Shown here: one piece after another, positions 1 through 8,880 of the stretch
How the letters are laid out: each line of letters begins with the position of its first letter
Position numbering within the stretch: the first letter of the stretch is position 1
Source: Citrobacter sp. RHB25-C09
GTDB taxonomy: Bacteria; Pseudomonadota; Gammaproteobacteria; Enterobacterales; Enterobacteriaceae
Direction: 5' to 3'
DNA: 64,000 nt
Assembly: GCF_013836145.1 (NCBI RefSeq)
Contig: NZ_CP057483.1
Span: 248,001 to 312,000, forward strand
Made by a program: the position numbers and the translations under genes
The notes under the pieces: model-generated
Seen by the model: the letters and a program-made list of their open reading frames with translations, nothing else
Told to the model about the DNA's origin: nothing
The model's database searches: none

Positions 1-605
1 AGCAGGTCATACGAGAAGTCATCTGCATCGCTTTCCTGGCTACGTGAGAACGCCGAGTTAACAATGCCCTCTGCCACATCACCGAGCTGAGACTGGGTCA
101 ATGCTGCCGCTGCGCCGCTGGAAGCGCCAATGGCGTCACGGGCAGCCACGGTGGCATACGCCGTCTGCATCGCTTTGCGGGAATGGCCCAGCGCGACGTG
201 GCCGAGTTCGTGGCCCAGTACGGCTTTCACTTCATCATCGGTCATCATGTCCATCAGACCGCTGTATACGCGCACGCAGCCGTTCGCCATCGCCCACGCG
301 TTGACGTCGTTGGTCATGTAAACTTTATACGTCACCGGGGTATTGTTGATATTGTTGCCCAGGGCGGTGGCGATCTTATTCAGACGTTTGCTGTAGGTGC
401 TGGACGCTTTCGCGACGGGATTCTGTGTGTCCATTTCTTTGCAGGCTGCATCTGCTAACGCTTTGGCATCGGCGTCGCTCAGGGTGGCCGCTTTAAAGGC
501 CGTGAGGCCGGAGGAGGTCAGTTGGTTTACGTTCATGCTTTTGCAGCCAACCAGCAATGTCGCCGCTGAAATCGCCAGGGCCAACATAATTTTATTCTTA
601 TTCAT
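1..605 (-). CDS. LoiP/YggG-like M48 metalloprotease lipoprotein (3' end cut by window)
   Basis: Translation from ATG at 605 gives a lipoprotein signal with lipobox LLVGC (Cys about residue 21), then an M48 peptidase domain. The zinc site HELGH is followed by VALGH, and NGCVRVYSGLMD and the QSQLG/SQESDADD stretches resemble E. coli LoiP, an outer-membrane-associated zinc protease. It is a paralogue-level match rather than loiP itself, which lies elsewhere in E. coli. The C-terminus runs off base 1. It sits beyond nikR, where K-12 has rhsB, so it is accessory. Family is secure; substrate unknown. Confidence 0.85.
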   Translation of the reverse strand, partial: MNKNKIMLALAISAATLLVGCKSMNVNQLTSSGLTAFKAATLSDADAKALADAACKEMDTQNPVAKASSTYSKRLNKIATALGNNINNTPVTYKVYMTNDVNAWAMANGCVRVYSGLMDMMTDDEVKAVLGHELGHVALGHSRKAMQTAYATVAARDAIGASSGAAAALTQSQLGDVAEGIVNSAFSRSQESDADDFSYDL

Positions 606-691
606 AGTAATTGCTCATCCAATGATTGTTACGTCTTCAGGAACGGGACAGTGTCCTGAATATAAACCTGAAGACGTTTTCCGGGCTGTGA

Positions 692-728
692 TTAAAAAAA
701 CAAACGTCGATACGATATTTGTCGTTTG
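692..728 (-). terminator. Rho-independent terminator after the 741-1280 lipoprotein gene
   Basis: On the minus strand CAAACG (728-723) pairs with CGTTTG (706-701), extended imperfectly inward, and is followed by a run of T (plus-strand A's at 694-700). It starts about 12 bases past the stop codon of the 741-1280 gene. Confidence 0.6.
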
Positions 729-740
729 CCGCTGTTTAAC

Positions 741-1280
741 TCAATAGTCGAGCGTCGACAGTGCATCTTTTCCAGACTGCACATATTTCTCTTTCAAATC
801 TTCGGTGGCGTTAAACGTAGAAATCAGCAATTTGCCATCTCGTGAAGACAATTGCAGAACGTTGTAAATCTTGCCGTCGGCGGCTGGCGTGGTCATTTCA
901 ACACGCGCCATTTTCTTACCGTTGACCGTAACTTCTGACGTCTGCGGTGAAAACGCGCTCAACTGGTTTTTCATAACCGTCGCAAACTGTGGGATCTGAT
1001 CTTCACTGACGGCATTTTCAGTGGCGCTGAAGGCGATGGACACTTTGCCCCTTTCACTTTCCACATACCATGCTTCCTGAGGGCGCTGGGCAGTCGGGTA
1101 TTTCTTTTCCAGCATATCCTGCGGCATTTTGATAAAGCCTTCCGGAAGAACCATGGTGGCTTTACCGCCCAGAATTTCTGTTCCTTTTTTCTCGGTATCG
1201 GCTGAATTTCCGCTATCACATGCGGAGAGGAAAAGGGTGGCGCAGAATAACAGCGAGCTGACAGCTAAAGACTTTTTCAT
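741..1280 (-). CDS. DcrB-like (DUF1795-type) lipoprotein, function unknown
   Basis: Start at ATG 1280, 179 aa. The N-terminus is a lipoprotein signal with lipobox LSAC (LFLSACDSGN), so it should be lipidated at the inner or outer membrane. The mature part has the pattern of DcrB/PsbP-like proteins: a LxGGKATMVLPEGF opening strand, a central KVSIAF strand and a C-terminal amphipathic helix. It looks like a distant paralogue of DcrB, encoded at 25552-26109. DUF1795 proteins also serve as T6SS effector chaperones (EagR), but those are cytoplasmic, so the lipobox argues against that role. Its neighbour is the LoiP-like protease, with about 135 bp and a terminator between them. Function is not known. 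Confidence 0.65.
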   Translation of the reverse strand: MKKSLAVSSLLFCATLFLSACDSGNSADTEKKGTEILGGKATMVLPEGFIKMPQDMLEKKYPTAQRPQEAWYVESERGKVSIAFSATENAVSEDQIPQFATVMKNQLSAFSPQTSEVTVNGKKMARVEMTTPAADGKIYNVLQLSSRDGKLLISTFNATEDLKEKYVQSGKDALSTLDY

Positions 1281-1515
1281 TTTTTTCCCTGTGAGTGATG
1301 CTTCACTTTTGATAACAATAATTGCGGTGTTAACCACACGTTGAAGAATATCGGATAAATCACTTTTTCAGATATTTTTCTGAATTAGCACAATAATATT
1401 AAGCCGAATAAGTTTCAGTGTGAGTGATATAAATTATCACAAAGAGCATGCTATCTATTTACGCAGGGAAATAATACGGGCTAATCGCAAAATGAGAATT
1501 TTCAGAAGGTCTGTT

Positions 1516-1542
1516 TGCCGGGTAAGCAAAGCGTCCCCGGCC
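1516..1542. repeat. Single REP element downstream of nikR
   Basis: Imperfect palindrome GCCGGGTAAGC...GTCCCCGGC with typical REP arms, just past the nikR stop codon. It is the only recognisable structure in the 277-bp gap 1281-1557. Confidence 0.6.
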
Positions 1543-1557
1543 TGGTTTTTTAGCGGC

Positions 1558-1959
1558 TTAATCTTCTTTCGGTAAACACTGCAAATGACCGTGGCGCACG
1601 CCGCGCTGTGCGATGACGTCATCGGCGAAATGTTGTACCTCGCCCATATCCCCTTTCAGGACGGCGATTTCGAGACAATCATCATGATTAATATGCACAT
1701 GAAGTGTGGCGACGGAGAGATCATGGTGATGGTGCTGCGTCGAGACAATCCGGCTGGCCAGGTCACGTTTCTCATGTTCATAGACATACGAGAGGACCGC
1801 AAAACCCTGATTGCCGTGCTCCTGTGTGGTTTCTTGTGCCAGCGCGCTGCGCAGAATGTCGCGAATCGCTTCGGAACGGTTGTTATAGCCACGGCGCTGG
1901 CTCAGACTGTCCAGTGTTTCAAGGAGCTCGTCGTCGAGGGTGATAGTGACACGTTGCAT
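1558..1959 (-). CDS. nikR: Nickel-responsive repressor NikR
   Basis: 133 aa when started at ATG 1959, the E. coli length; an upstream ATG at 1965 would add two residues. The N-terminal ribbon-helix-helix DNA-binding domain is at residues 1-45. The C-terminal ACT-like nickel domain keeps all high-affinity Ni ligands: H76, H87, H89 and C95. It represses nikABCDE when nickel is sufficient. It is the last gene behind nikE, 12 bp away, and its operator is present ahead of nikA at 6903-6930. Very high confidence. Confidence 0.97.
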   Translation of the reverse strand: MQRVTITLDDELLETLDSLSQRRGYNNRSEAIRDILRSALAQETTQEHGNQGFAVLSYVYEHEKRDLASRIVSTQHHHHDLSVATLHVHINHDDCLEIAVLKGDMGEVQHFADDVIAQRGVRHGHLQCLPKED

Positions 1960-1971
1960 AGACATTTGACC

Positions 1972-2772
1972 TTACGCGATGGCGCGACGGCGCACGGGAT
2001 AAGCGGGAAGTACCGCGTTTTGTAACACTCGACCCGCCTCAGAGGAAAAGGTTAAGGTTTCCCCCACGGTCTGTGTCTCAACAATTTGTCCTTCTTCCAT
2101 GACCATGACGCGATGGCAAAAACGCTCCACCAGTCGCAGATCGTGGGTGATAAAAAGACAGGCAGTACCAAACTGTTGCTGCAATTTTTTGAGTAGGCCA
2201 ATGACTTCAGCCTGCAAGACCAGATCGAGGTTGGACACCGCCTCATCGAGAATTAACAGCTGCGGTTCTACCACCAGCGCGCGTGCCAGGCACACACGCT
2301 GAAGCTGACCGCCGCTGAGCTGTGGTGGACGTTTCTCCAGAAGGCTGTCGTCGAGATCAACCGCGCTGAGCATCTCACGCACCCGCGCCAGTTGCTCTTT
2401 TTTCGAGAGTGACAGCAGATGGCGCATCGGTTCGCGCAGAATGTCGCCTATCGTTTTGCGCGGATTTACCGCACTGATAGAGTCCTGAAACACCATCTGG
2501 ATATCGCGGCGAAACGCTTTTTGCTTCGCCCGGTTCAGCTTCGCGAGCGGTTCACCACGCCAGCTTACGCTCCCCTGTGAAGGTGATTCCAGCCCGACGA
2601 GCAGACGCGCCAGCGTGCTTTTACCACAGCCGCTGCGCCCCAGCAAAGCAACGGTTTCGCCACTTTTCAAACTTAGCGAGACATCTTTTAGCACCGTTTG
2701 CTGCTGATGTTTGCCGCTAAACCCCGAATGCGCATAAGAATGCGACAGGTCACAGACGCTGAGTAAAGTCAT
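1972..2772 (-). CDS. nikE: Nickel ABC transporter ATP-binding protein NikE
   Basis: 266 aa ABC ATPase of the oligopeptide/nickel class. Walker A GRSGCGKST lies near residue 46, the signature LSGGQLQR near 154, then Walker B LLILDEAVS and the switch histidine in FITHD. It pairs with NikD to power Ni uptake through NikBC. The start overlaps the nikD stop by four bases (ATGA), implying translational coupling. Length matches E. coli NikE within two residues. Confidence 0.96.
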   Translation of the reverse strand: MTLLSVCDLSHSYAHSGFSGKHQQQTVLKDVSLSLKSGETVALLGRSGCGKSTLARLLVGLESPSQGSVSWRGEPLAKLNRAKQKAFRRDIQMVFQDSISAVNPRKTIGDILREPMRHLLSLSKKEQLARVREMLSAVDLDDSLLEKRPPQLSGGQLQRVCLARALVVEPQLLILDEAVSNLDLVLQAEVIGLLKKLQQQFGTACLFITHDLRLVERFCHRVMVMEEGQIVETQTVGETLTFSSEAGRVLQNAVLPAYPVRRRAIA

Positions 2773-3533
2773 GAGGCTAACTCCCTACCGTACAGAGCAA
2801 GATGCGCAGCGACGAGATCGCGGGTCACCGGGTGTTGCGGTGCGTTGAACAGCGTTTCCACATCCCCCTGTTCTACGATGTTGCCGTTATCCATTACCGC
2901 CACGTCGTCTGCCAGTCGTGCCACCACGCCCATGTCATGGGTAACCAGCAGCATTCCCGGTGAGCGATTGCGCATAATGCTCTCCAGAAGGTCGAGAATG
3001 CGTGCCTGAGCGACGACGTCCAGATCGGTGGTCGGTTCATCGGCGACGATATACGGCGCATCACACAGGACCGCCATCGCGATCATCATGCGTTGCAACA
3101 TGCCGCCGCTCATTTCGAACGGGTAGAGCTTCAACACGCGCTCAGGATGTTCCAGTCCGACGGCGTTTAACGCGGCGATAAGCGTTGCGTCATCGGCAGG
3201 TTTCCCCTGCGCCAGACAGGTTTCCCGGGCATGAGTCGCCATGGAGTGTAGCGGATTAAACGCGCTGCGTGGGTTCTGCATAATGGTCGCGATTTTCCCG
3301 CCGCGTAGATGACCCGGTAAAACCGGTTCGCCATCAGCGAGCAGCGCGCCGGAGGTCTGTCGAACCCCAGCGGGCAGAATGCCGAGCGCCGCCGCGCAGG
3401 TGAGCGACTTGCCGCTTCCGCTTCCCCCCACCAGGGCCAGCACCCGTCCGCGCTTAAGCGTTAGCGAAACGCCGTTGACCAGTGGCCGATCCGCCTTAAG
3501 GGCAATATTTTGCAATTCAATCTGTTGTGGCAT
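2769..3533 (-). CDS. nikD: Nickel ABC transporter ATP-binding protein NikD
   Basis: 254 aa, same as E. coli. Walker A GGSGSGKSL near residue 36, signature MSGGMLQR (a variant of LSGGQ), Walker B IVADEPTTDLD and H-loop LVTHD. It is the second ATPase of the nickel importer. The start codon overlaps the nikC stop by one base (TGATG) and the end overlaps nikE, so nikCDE form one tight translational unit. Confidence 0.96.
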   Translation of the reverse strand: MPQQIELQNIALKADRPLVNGVSLTLKRGRVLALVGGSGSGKSLTCAAALGILPAGVRQTSGALLADGEPVLPGHLRGGKIATIMQNPRSAFNPLHSMATHARETCLAQGKPADDATLIAALNAVGLEHPERVLKLYPFEMSGGMLQRMMIAMAVLCDAPYIVADEPTTDLDVVAQARILDLLESIMRNRSPGMLLVTHDMGVVARLADDVAVMDNGNIVEQGDVETLFNAPQHPVTRDLVAAHLALYGRELAS

Positions 3534-4366
3534 CAGTGGGCGTGCTCCGTGACCAGGTGAGGATCAAGGTGATCGCGAAGGGCGTCACCCACCATGTTGA
3601 AGGCCATCACGGTGATAAACAGCGCCAGCCCTGGCCAGAACATTTGCAGCGGCTGGGTCCAGATGTATTGACGCGCGTCGTTAATCATTACGCCCCATTC
3701 GGCGGTTGGCGCAGTCACGCCGAGGCCGAGGAATGACATCCCGGCGACGTGCAGCATCATATGGCCGATATCCAGCGTCGCCAGCACCAGCAGCGAAGGA
3801 ATCACCGCCCCGGCCAGATGGTCAATAAATACCCGAACATGGCCCGCACCGGAAAGCCGCGAGGCGAGTACAAACTCACGCTGGCGCAGGGAGATCACCA
3901 GGCTGCGCACCATTCGCGCGTACCAGGCCCAGTGCGACAGGGCGATGGCAATAATTACGTTGGTTAACCCGGTGCCTAATACGCCGACCATAAAAAACGA
4001 CAGAATTGAGGTCGGGAAGGTCATAAACATGTCGGCAACGCGCATGGTCGCCTGGTCGACACGACCGCCCAACAGCCCGGCGCTGCCGCCGACGAGCAGT
4101 CCCAGTGCCAGCACCAGCACCAGACAAGCGAACACCGAACCGAGCGACACCCGCGTTGCTGCCAGCAGGCGGGAGAAAATGTCACGGCCCAGATGGTCGG
4201 TCCCCAGCCAGTGCTGGCTATCAGGCGCCAGCAGGCGCGACGGCAAATCAATCACCTGTGGATCGTACGGCAGCCACCACTGACTGGTCAGCGCAATCAC
4301 TGCCAGCAGGGCGATGACGACCATCGCCAGTCGCACCGACCAGCGCGAAGAGAGAAAGAAGTTCAC
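3533..4366 (-). CDS. nikC: Nickel ABC transporter permease NikC
   Basis: 277 aa inner-membrane permease of the DppC/OppC family, with an N-terminal membrane segment at residues 12-32, a GTDHLGRDIFSRLL motif, and the permease (EAA-type) region in the last third. With NikB it forms the channel for the nickel complex delivered by NikA. Its start overlaps the nikB stop by four bases. Length equals E. coli NikC. Confidence 0.96.
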   Translation of the reverse strand: MNFFLSSRWSVRLAMVVIALLAVIALTSQWWLPYDPQVIDLPSRLLAPDSQHWLGTDHLGRDIFSRLLAATRVSLGSVFACLVLVLALGLLVGGSAGLLGGRVDQATMRVADMFMTFPTSILSFFMVGVLGTGLTNVIIAIALSHWAWYARMVRSLVISLRQREFVLASRLSGAGHVRVFIDHLAGAVIPSLLVLATLDIGHMMLHVAGMSFLGLGVTAPTAEWGVMINDARQYIWTQPLQMFWPGLALFITVMAFNMVGDALRDHLDPHLVTEHAH

Positions 4367-5307
4367 GCGTGCGCTCCTTCATGACGACGAATACGCGGGT
4401 CCAGCGCAGCGTTAAGCAGGTCCACGATCAGGTTACACACCACAAACACCACCACCATCATCAACGTGAAGCACTGGATCACCGGGTAGTCGCGGTTAAA
4501 AATCGCCGACACGGCGTAGCGCCCGACGCCAGGCCAGGCAAAGATATTCTCAATGATCATCGTTCCGCCAATCAGTTCGCCGATGTGCATCCCCACCGCC
4601 GTGACGACCGGCAGCGAGGCGTTACGCAGAATATGACGGCGCTCAGTTTGTTTCTCATTCAGTCCGCGCAGACGTGCCCAGGTGACGTGACGTTGCCCGG
4701 CGACTTCCAGCATACTGGCGCGCAGCAGACGGGCGTTAATCGCCAGCGACATAAAGGCGATCGACACCGCAGGCAGAATGATGTGCTGCCAGTCGCCGTA
4801 GCCCATCGCGGGTAACCATTGCAGATACACCGAGAAGAACATCACCAGCAGGAAAGCGAGCCAGAAGTTGGGCATCGACACGCCGAGAAAGGCGATAAGG
4901 CGCACGACAAAGTCTGGCAGACGGTCGCGGTGACGCGCCGCCCAGATGCCAAGAGGCACGGAGGTGAGAAGGATCAGCACCAGCGCCACGCCCGCCAGTT
5001 CCAGCGTCGCGGGGAGAAAGTTCAGCATGTCATCCAGCACCGGGCGCTGGGTGGCAAACGAGACGCCAAAATCCAGATGCAGTGCTTTCCACAGCCAGGT
5101 GCCGTACTGCACGACAAGCGGTTGGTCCAGCCCCAGCATCACGCGGGTAGAGGCCACCATTTCTGGCGTCGGCGGCAGGTTCGACAGACGCAGATAATCC
5201 AGCGCCGGGTCGCCGGTGCCGAGGCGTAGCATCAAAAAGATAATCACCGAAGCGGCGAAGATCATTGGGATGAGCAGCAGAATGCGCCGCAGTACGTAAC
5301 GCAACAT
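4363..5307 (-). CDS. nikB: Nickel ABC transporter permease NikB
   Basis: 314 aa, identical in length to E. coli NikB. About six membrane segments, a first helix beginning within the first ten residues, and the DppB/OppB-type permease domain from about residue 95. It heterodimerises with NikC. It starts one base into the nikA stop (TGATG), so it is co-translated with the binding protein. Confidence 0.96.
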   Translation of the reverse strand: MLRYVLRRILLLIPMIFAASVIIFLMLRLGTGDPALDYLRLSNLPPTPEMVASTRVMLGLDQPLVVQYGTWLWKALHLDFGVSFATQRPVLDDMLNFLPATLELAGVALVLILLTSVPLGIWAARHRDRLPDFVVRLIAFLGVSMPNFWLAFLLVMFFSVYLQWLPAMGYGDWQHIILPAVSIAFMSLAINARLLRASMLEVAGQRHVTWARLRGLNEKQTERRHILRNASLPVVTAVGMHIGELIGGTMIIENIFAWPGVGRYAVSAIFNRDYPVIQCFTLMMVVVFVVCNLIVDLLNAALDPRIRRHEGAHA

Positions 5308-6878
5308 CAGGGTTTCACCGGTTTAATCAGTTCAAACGGAATGTCAGACGCTATGGCCGCGTAAGGGATAGGTCCCAGTTCGGGTTTTGCGACCACCATC
5401 ATTGAGACATAGCTAATGGGCAGATACACCGCGTCGTTATGCAAACGGGTCAGAATGTCTTTGTACAGCGCCTGACGCTTCGCCTCGTCGCGGGTTTCCA
5501 GCACGTCGCCAATCTCTTTGTCGATGATCTTCTTATCAGCAAGTCCCTGCTGCGCCTGATAATCGGCATGGGACGGTACGCGCATTGAGCTCATAAAGGC
5601 ATGCGGGTCATACGGCGCGCCCCAGGTACGGTTAAATATCATGCCGAAGCGACCATCACGCTGTCGCGCATAAACGCTGCTTTCTTCTTCGCCAATCAGG
5701 GCGACATCGACGCCAATCTGGCGCATATCAGCCTGAATAATTTCTGCCATTGATTTACTCAGCGCATCAGTACCAATAAACGACAGTTCAATGCGCAACG
5801 GTTGGCCGTTTTTCTGGCGAATAGCGTTGCCCGCAGGCAGCGTCCAGCCTGCTTTCTCAAGCAGATCTTTTGCCTTCTGTGGGTCGTACTGGCGCGGCGT
5901 CAGGCCGATATCGGCATAAGGCACGGTCGCCGCGAACAGCGTATCGGCGACCTGCTGGGTGCCATACAGCGCGTTATCGATCAGCGATTTCTTGTTGACC
6001 GCGTGGTTCAGCGCTTCGCGCACGGCCAGTTCGTTCGTGGGCGCTTTGGCGGAGTTCAGCGCCAGCATCACCGTTTCAATCGGCTGTGAAAGCTGAGTAT
6101 GGTAGGCCGGGTTCTGGCTGAAGCGGGCGAAGGTATCGAGCGGCAGCAGCCCTTCGTTACCGTACAGCAGGTCGATATCGCCGGTTTCAAACGCGACGGC
6201 GCGGGTGGTCGGGTCGGGGATCACTTTAACGGTAATTTGCTTAATCTGCGGCTTTTCGCCCCAGTACCGTTCGTTACGCACCAGCACATCGTACTGATTC
6301 AGCTTTGTCTCTTTCAGCACCCAGGGCCCGGTGCCAATGGGGGCTTTAATGCCGCGCAACGTTTCGTTGTCTTTAAACTGCGATGGAGCAATAAAGCGGA
6401 AAGGACGTGGCAGCGCCAGCTCCTGCAGGAATGGGTAATAGGCGCTTTTCAGGCTGATTTGCAGCTCGGTTTTGCTGAGCGCTTTAACATCAACAATTTG
6501 ATTCACCAGCTCCAGCCAGGCATGACGCTGGCGGTTATCGAGCACCGCGCGGAAGTTCTCTGCGGCGGCCTGGGCGTCAAAGGGTTCGCCATTGGAGAAC
6601 GTCACGTCATCGCGCAGGATGAAGGTCCAGGTTTTACCCTCCGCCGAGTGGCTCCAGCTTTTCGCCAGCCACGGTTTTACCGTTCCATCTGCCTGATATT
6701 TGACTAACGGTTCATACACCATGCTCTGTGCAAACATCTGGTTTGGCGTATACAGGTGCGGATTAAGCGGCCCAACGTTGACCGGCCAGGCGGTAGTAAT
6801 TTCATCCGCTGGGGCGGCATGTGCGAGGAATGACGCACAGGCCAACAACGCGAAGAGTGTGCGACGTAGTCTGGACAA
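5307..6878 (-). CDS. nikA: Periplasmic nickel-binding protein NikA
   Basis: 523 aa (E. coli 524). The Sec signal peptide ends at AHA-AP near residue 22. The mature protein is a family-5 extracytoplasmic binding protein starting DEITTAWPVNVGPLNPH, with the conserved GTGPW and YDPQKAKDLLEKAGW segments. NikA binds a Ni(II)-chelate and passes it to NikBC. It is the first gene of nikABCDE. The NikR operator at 6903-6930 overlaps its promoter region, so expression should fall when nickel is plentiful. Confidence 0.97.
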   Translation of the reverse strand: MSRLRRTLFALLACASFLAHAAPADEITTAWPVNVGPLNPHLYTPNQMFAQSMVYEPLVKYQADGTVKPWLAKSWSHSAEGKTWTFILRDDVTFSNGEPFDAQAAAENFRAVLDNRQRHAWLELVNQIVDVKALSKTELQISLKSAYYPFLQELALPRPFRFIAPSQFKDNETLRGIKAPIGTGPWVLKETKLNQYDVLVRNERYWGEKPQIKQITVKVIPDPTTRAVAFETGDIDLLYGNEGLLPLDTFARFSQNPAYHTQLSQPIETVMLALNSAKAPTNELAVREALNHAVNKKSLIDNALYGTQQVADTLFAATVPYADIGLTPRQYDPQKAKDLLEKAGWTLPAGNAIRQKNGQPLRIELSFIGTDALSKSMAEIIQADMRQIGVDVALIGEEESSVYARQRDGRFGMIFNRTWGAPYDPHAFMSSMRVPSHADYQAQQGLADKKIIDKEIGDVLETRDEAKRQALYKDILTRLHNDAVYLPISYVSMMVVAKPELGPIPYAAIASDIPFELIKPVKP

Positions 6879-6902
6879 AGTGACGATCCCGAAGCTGAAA
6901 AG

Positions 6903-6930
6903 GTATGACGATCTTAAAGATTCATCATAC
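6903..6930. promoter_or_regulatory. NikR operator upstream of nikA
   Basis: GTATGA, exactly 16 bases, TCATAC: the exact NikR consensus dyad (GTATGA-N16-TCATAC). It lies 25 bp upstream of the nikA start codon. A degenerate FNR-like half-site with ATCAA at 6947-6951 lies just upstream, consistent with anaerobic induction known for E. coli nik, but that part is weak. Confidence 0.93.
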
Positions 6931-7031
6931 TTTTGACGTGTTCTGGATCAAAAGAAGGGTGCTGAGCGGCGGGAATAATACGAAATTGATATGTTTGACA
7001 ACGCTGGATGGTATCCGATTAACAAAACGGG

Positions 7032-7062
7032 GTAGGCCTGATAAGCGCAGCGCCATCAGGCA
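7032..7062. repeat. REP element overlapping the acpT stop codon
   Basis: GTAGGCCTGATAAGCGCAGCGCCATCAGGC is a typical REP palindrome. Its right arm provides the last acpT codons and stop (TGA at 7058-7056). Confidence 0.8.
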
Positions 7063-7649
7063 AGGGATACCGTTTCCAGTCGTTGAACCGCATCGGCGGT
7101 GAGGGTAAATGGCGTTGGCGTACAGACAGCGAGGCTCAGACTGTCGAACTGGCAATGGCTGACCGAAAGTCCGGAAGTCAACGTGCTGTCGACGCTAACG
7201 ATTTGCCAGGCGCTGCCGCCGCGCTGTTTGACCATCGCTTCTTTCCGCGTCCAGATACGCCAGAACGCGGCGAGTTGCTGCTCGGGGTGCTCGGCGTCAA
7301 TCTCGGCATGTTCTCCAAGACTAAACACGGCATTCGCCAGCGCGCGCCAGTTCGCGCGCGGACGGATAACTTCAATGTCGCAGCCCACTTCACCTTCGTC
7401 GCTCAGTAGCAGCGCGATGTCGTCACCGCTGTGGCTCAGGTTGAACCACAGTGCGTGTTCCTGCGCAAATGCCGGTTTTCCCTGCTCGCCGTAGACGATT
7501 TCCGGCAACGGTGAGAAAGCATGGAAAAGCAACACACGGCCGGCGAGCCAGCGCGCACGTTGCGCACCCTGCGGCGCCCGCTCAATAAGTGCAGGCGGCA
7601 ACGCGCCTGCGCTGAGTGTAGAAACTTTTCCCAGAACGATCCGATACAT
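7056..7649 (-). CDS. acpT: 4'-phosphopantetheinyl transferase AcpT
   Basis: 197 aa Sfp-type phosphopantetheinyl transferase. The metal-binding motif GCDIEVI is near residue 94 and the second motif WTRKEAMVK near 137. It transfers phosphopantetheine from CoA to carrier-protein serines. It lies one base after the apeR stop codon, so it is the last gene of the APE operon. The two ACPs at 19176-19699 are its obvious substrates. AcpT is known in K-12 as an enzyme left without its cluster; here the cluster is intact. The extreme C-terminus is encoded by a REP element. Confidence 0.95.
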   Translation of the reverse strand: MYRIVLGKVSTLSAGALPPALIERAPQGAQRARWLAGRVLLFHAFSPLPEIVYGEQGKPAFAQEHALWFNLSHSGDDIALLLSDEGEVGCDIEVIRPRANWRALANAVFSLGEHAEIDAEHPEQQLAAFWRIWTRKEAMVKQRGGSAWQIVSVDSTLTSGLSVSHCQFDSLSLAVCTPTPFTLTADAVQRLETVSLA

Positions 7650-7650
7650 G

Positions 7651-8880
7651 TCAGGACCAACGTTTTATGATGATGGAGGTGTTGATGCCGCCAAAGGCAA
7701 AATTGTTGCTCTGCAAATATTCGCAGTCAATTTTGCGGGCTTCACCCATGATGTAATCCAGCGCGCCGCAGTTGGGGTCAGGCCGATGTAAATTTAGCGT
7801 AGGTGCAAACCAGCCTTCGCGCATCATTTGCAGACTCATCCAGGCTTCCAGCGCACCACAAGCGCCAAGGGTATGCCCAAAGTAGCTTTTAAGCGAGGAG
7901 ATTGGCACATTTTCGCTGAAAATTGCGGCGGTTGCCTGACTTTCCGCAATATCGCCACGGTCGGTGGCTGTACCGTGCGCCGAAATATAACCGATGTCGA
8001 GCGCGCTTAACCCGGCCATTTTTAACGACTGCTCCATGCAGATTTGCATTGTCTCCCGCTGCGGCTGGGTGATATGCGCGGCGTCGCAGTTAGTGGCGAA
8101 GCCAACGATTTCCCCGTATATGGTTGCGCCACGTGCTTTGGCGTGCTCCAGCTCTTCCAGAATCAACGTCCCGGCGCCTTCGCCAATCACCAGCCCATCG
8201 CGTTGTTCGTCGAACGGTGACGGTGTGGTTTTCGGCTCGTCATTTCGTTGGCTGGTGGCGAACAGCGTATCAAATACCGCCGCTTCTGACGGACATAGCT
8301 CTTCCGCACCGCCTGCGACCATCACCGTTTGATAACCGTGGCGAATCGCTTCCCAGGCGTAACCAATTGCCTGGCTGCCGGAGGTGCAGGCGCTGGACGT
8401 GGGAATGACCCGCCCGCGTAAACCGAAAAATAGCCCAGTATTCACAGCAGTCGTGTGCGGCATCATCTGTACGTAGGTGGTGCCGGTGATATTGTTGGTG
8501 TGTTTTTCGGTGAGCATGGTCGCGAACTCGCTCACCGGACCGGTACTCCCGGTGGAGGAACCGTAAGCGATCCCTGTTTCCCCATTGGTCAGGATCTCGT
8601 CGCCAATCAGCCCCGCCTGTTCGAGCGCCAGTTCGGTAGCGCGGGTGGACATTAGCGACACGCGGCCCATGGCGCGGATGCGCTTACGGGTGTAGTGTTC
8701 CGGCAGACTGAAATCATCGATTGGCGCGCCCAGCAGCGTGTGCAGCCCGTCATAGACCTGCCACTCCGGCATTTTGCGGACCGCATTTTCGTAGGCCAGC
8801 AGCCTGGCAGAAACGCTCTCCCAGTTCTCACCAAAGGCGGTAACGCCGCCCATCCCTGTAATCACGACACGACGTGTCAT
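7651..8880 (-). CDS. apeR: APE beta-ketoacyl-ACP synthase ApeR
   Basis: 409 aa FabF-like ketosynthase with a complete Cys-His-His triad: C165 in SACTSGSQ, the SAHGTATD histidine near 305 and the YFGHTLGA histidine near 340. It should condense malonyl-ACP with an acyl chain in the aryl polyene pathway, probably in early rounds or for the lipid-like part. Its start overlaps apeQ by four bases and acpT follows one base after its stop. Symbol assigned by position and family in the ape nomenclature; exact role is inferred. Confidence 0.88.
   Translation of the reverse strand: MTRRVVITGMGGVTAFGENWESVSARLLAYENAVRKMPEWQVYDGLHTLLGAPIDDFSLPEHYTRKRIRAMGRVSLMSTRATELALEQAGLIGDEILTNGETGIAYGSSTGSTGPVSEFATMLTEKHTNNITGTTYVQMMPHTTAVNTGLFFGLRGRVIPTSSACTSGSQAIGYAWEAIRHGYQTVMVAGGAEELCPSEAAVFDTLFATSQRNDEPKTTPSPFDEQRDGLVIGEGAGTLILEELEHAKARGATIYGEIVGFATNCDAAHITQPQRETMQICMEQSLKMAGLSALDIGYISAHGTATDRGDIAESQATAAIFSENVPISSLKSYFGHTLGACGALEAWMSLQMMREGWFAPTLNLHRPDPNCGALDYIMGEARKIDCEYLQSNNFAFGGINTSIIIKRWS

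Noticed and set aside
6099..6707. 202-aa open frame antisense to nikA
   Set aside because: Fully inside nikA with no ribosome site or domain.
6938..6951. FNR site before nikA
   Set aside because: Only the ATCAA half is clear; the other half (GTGTT) is too degenerate to list as a feature by itself.
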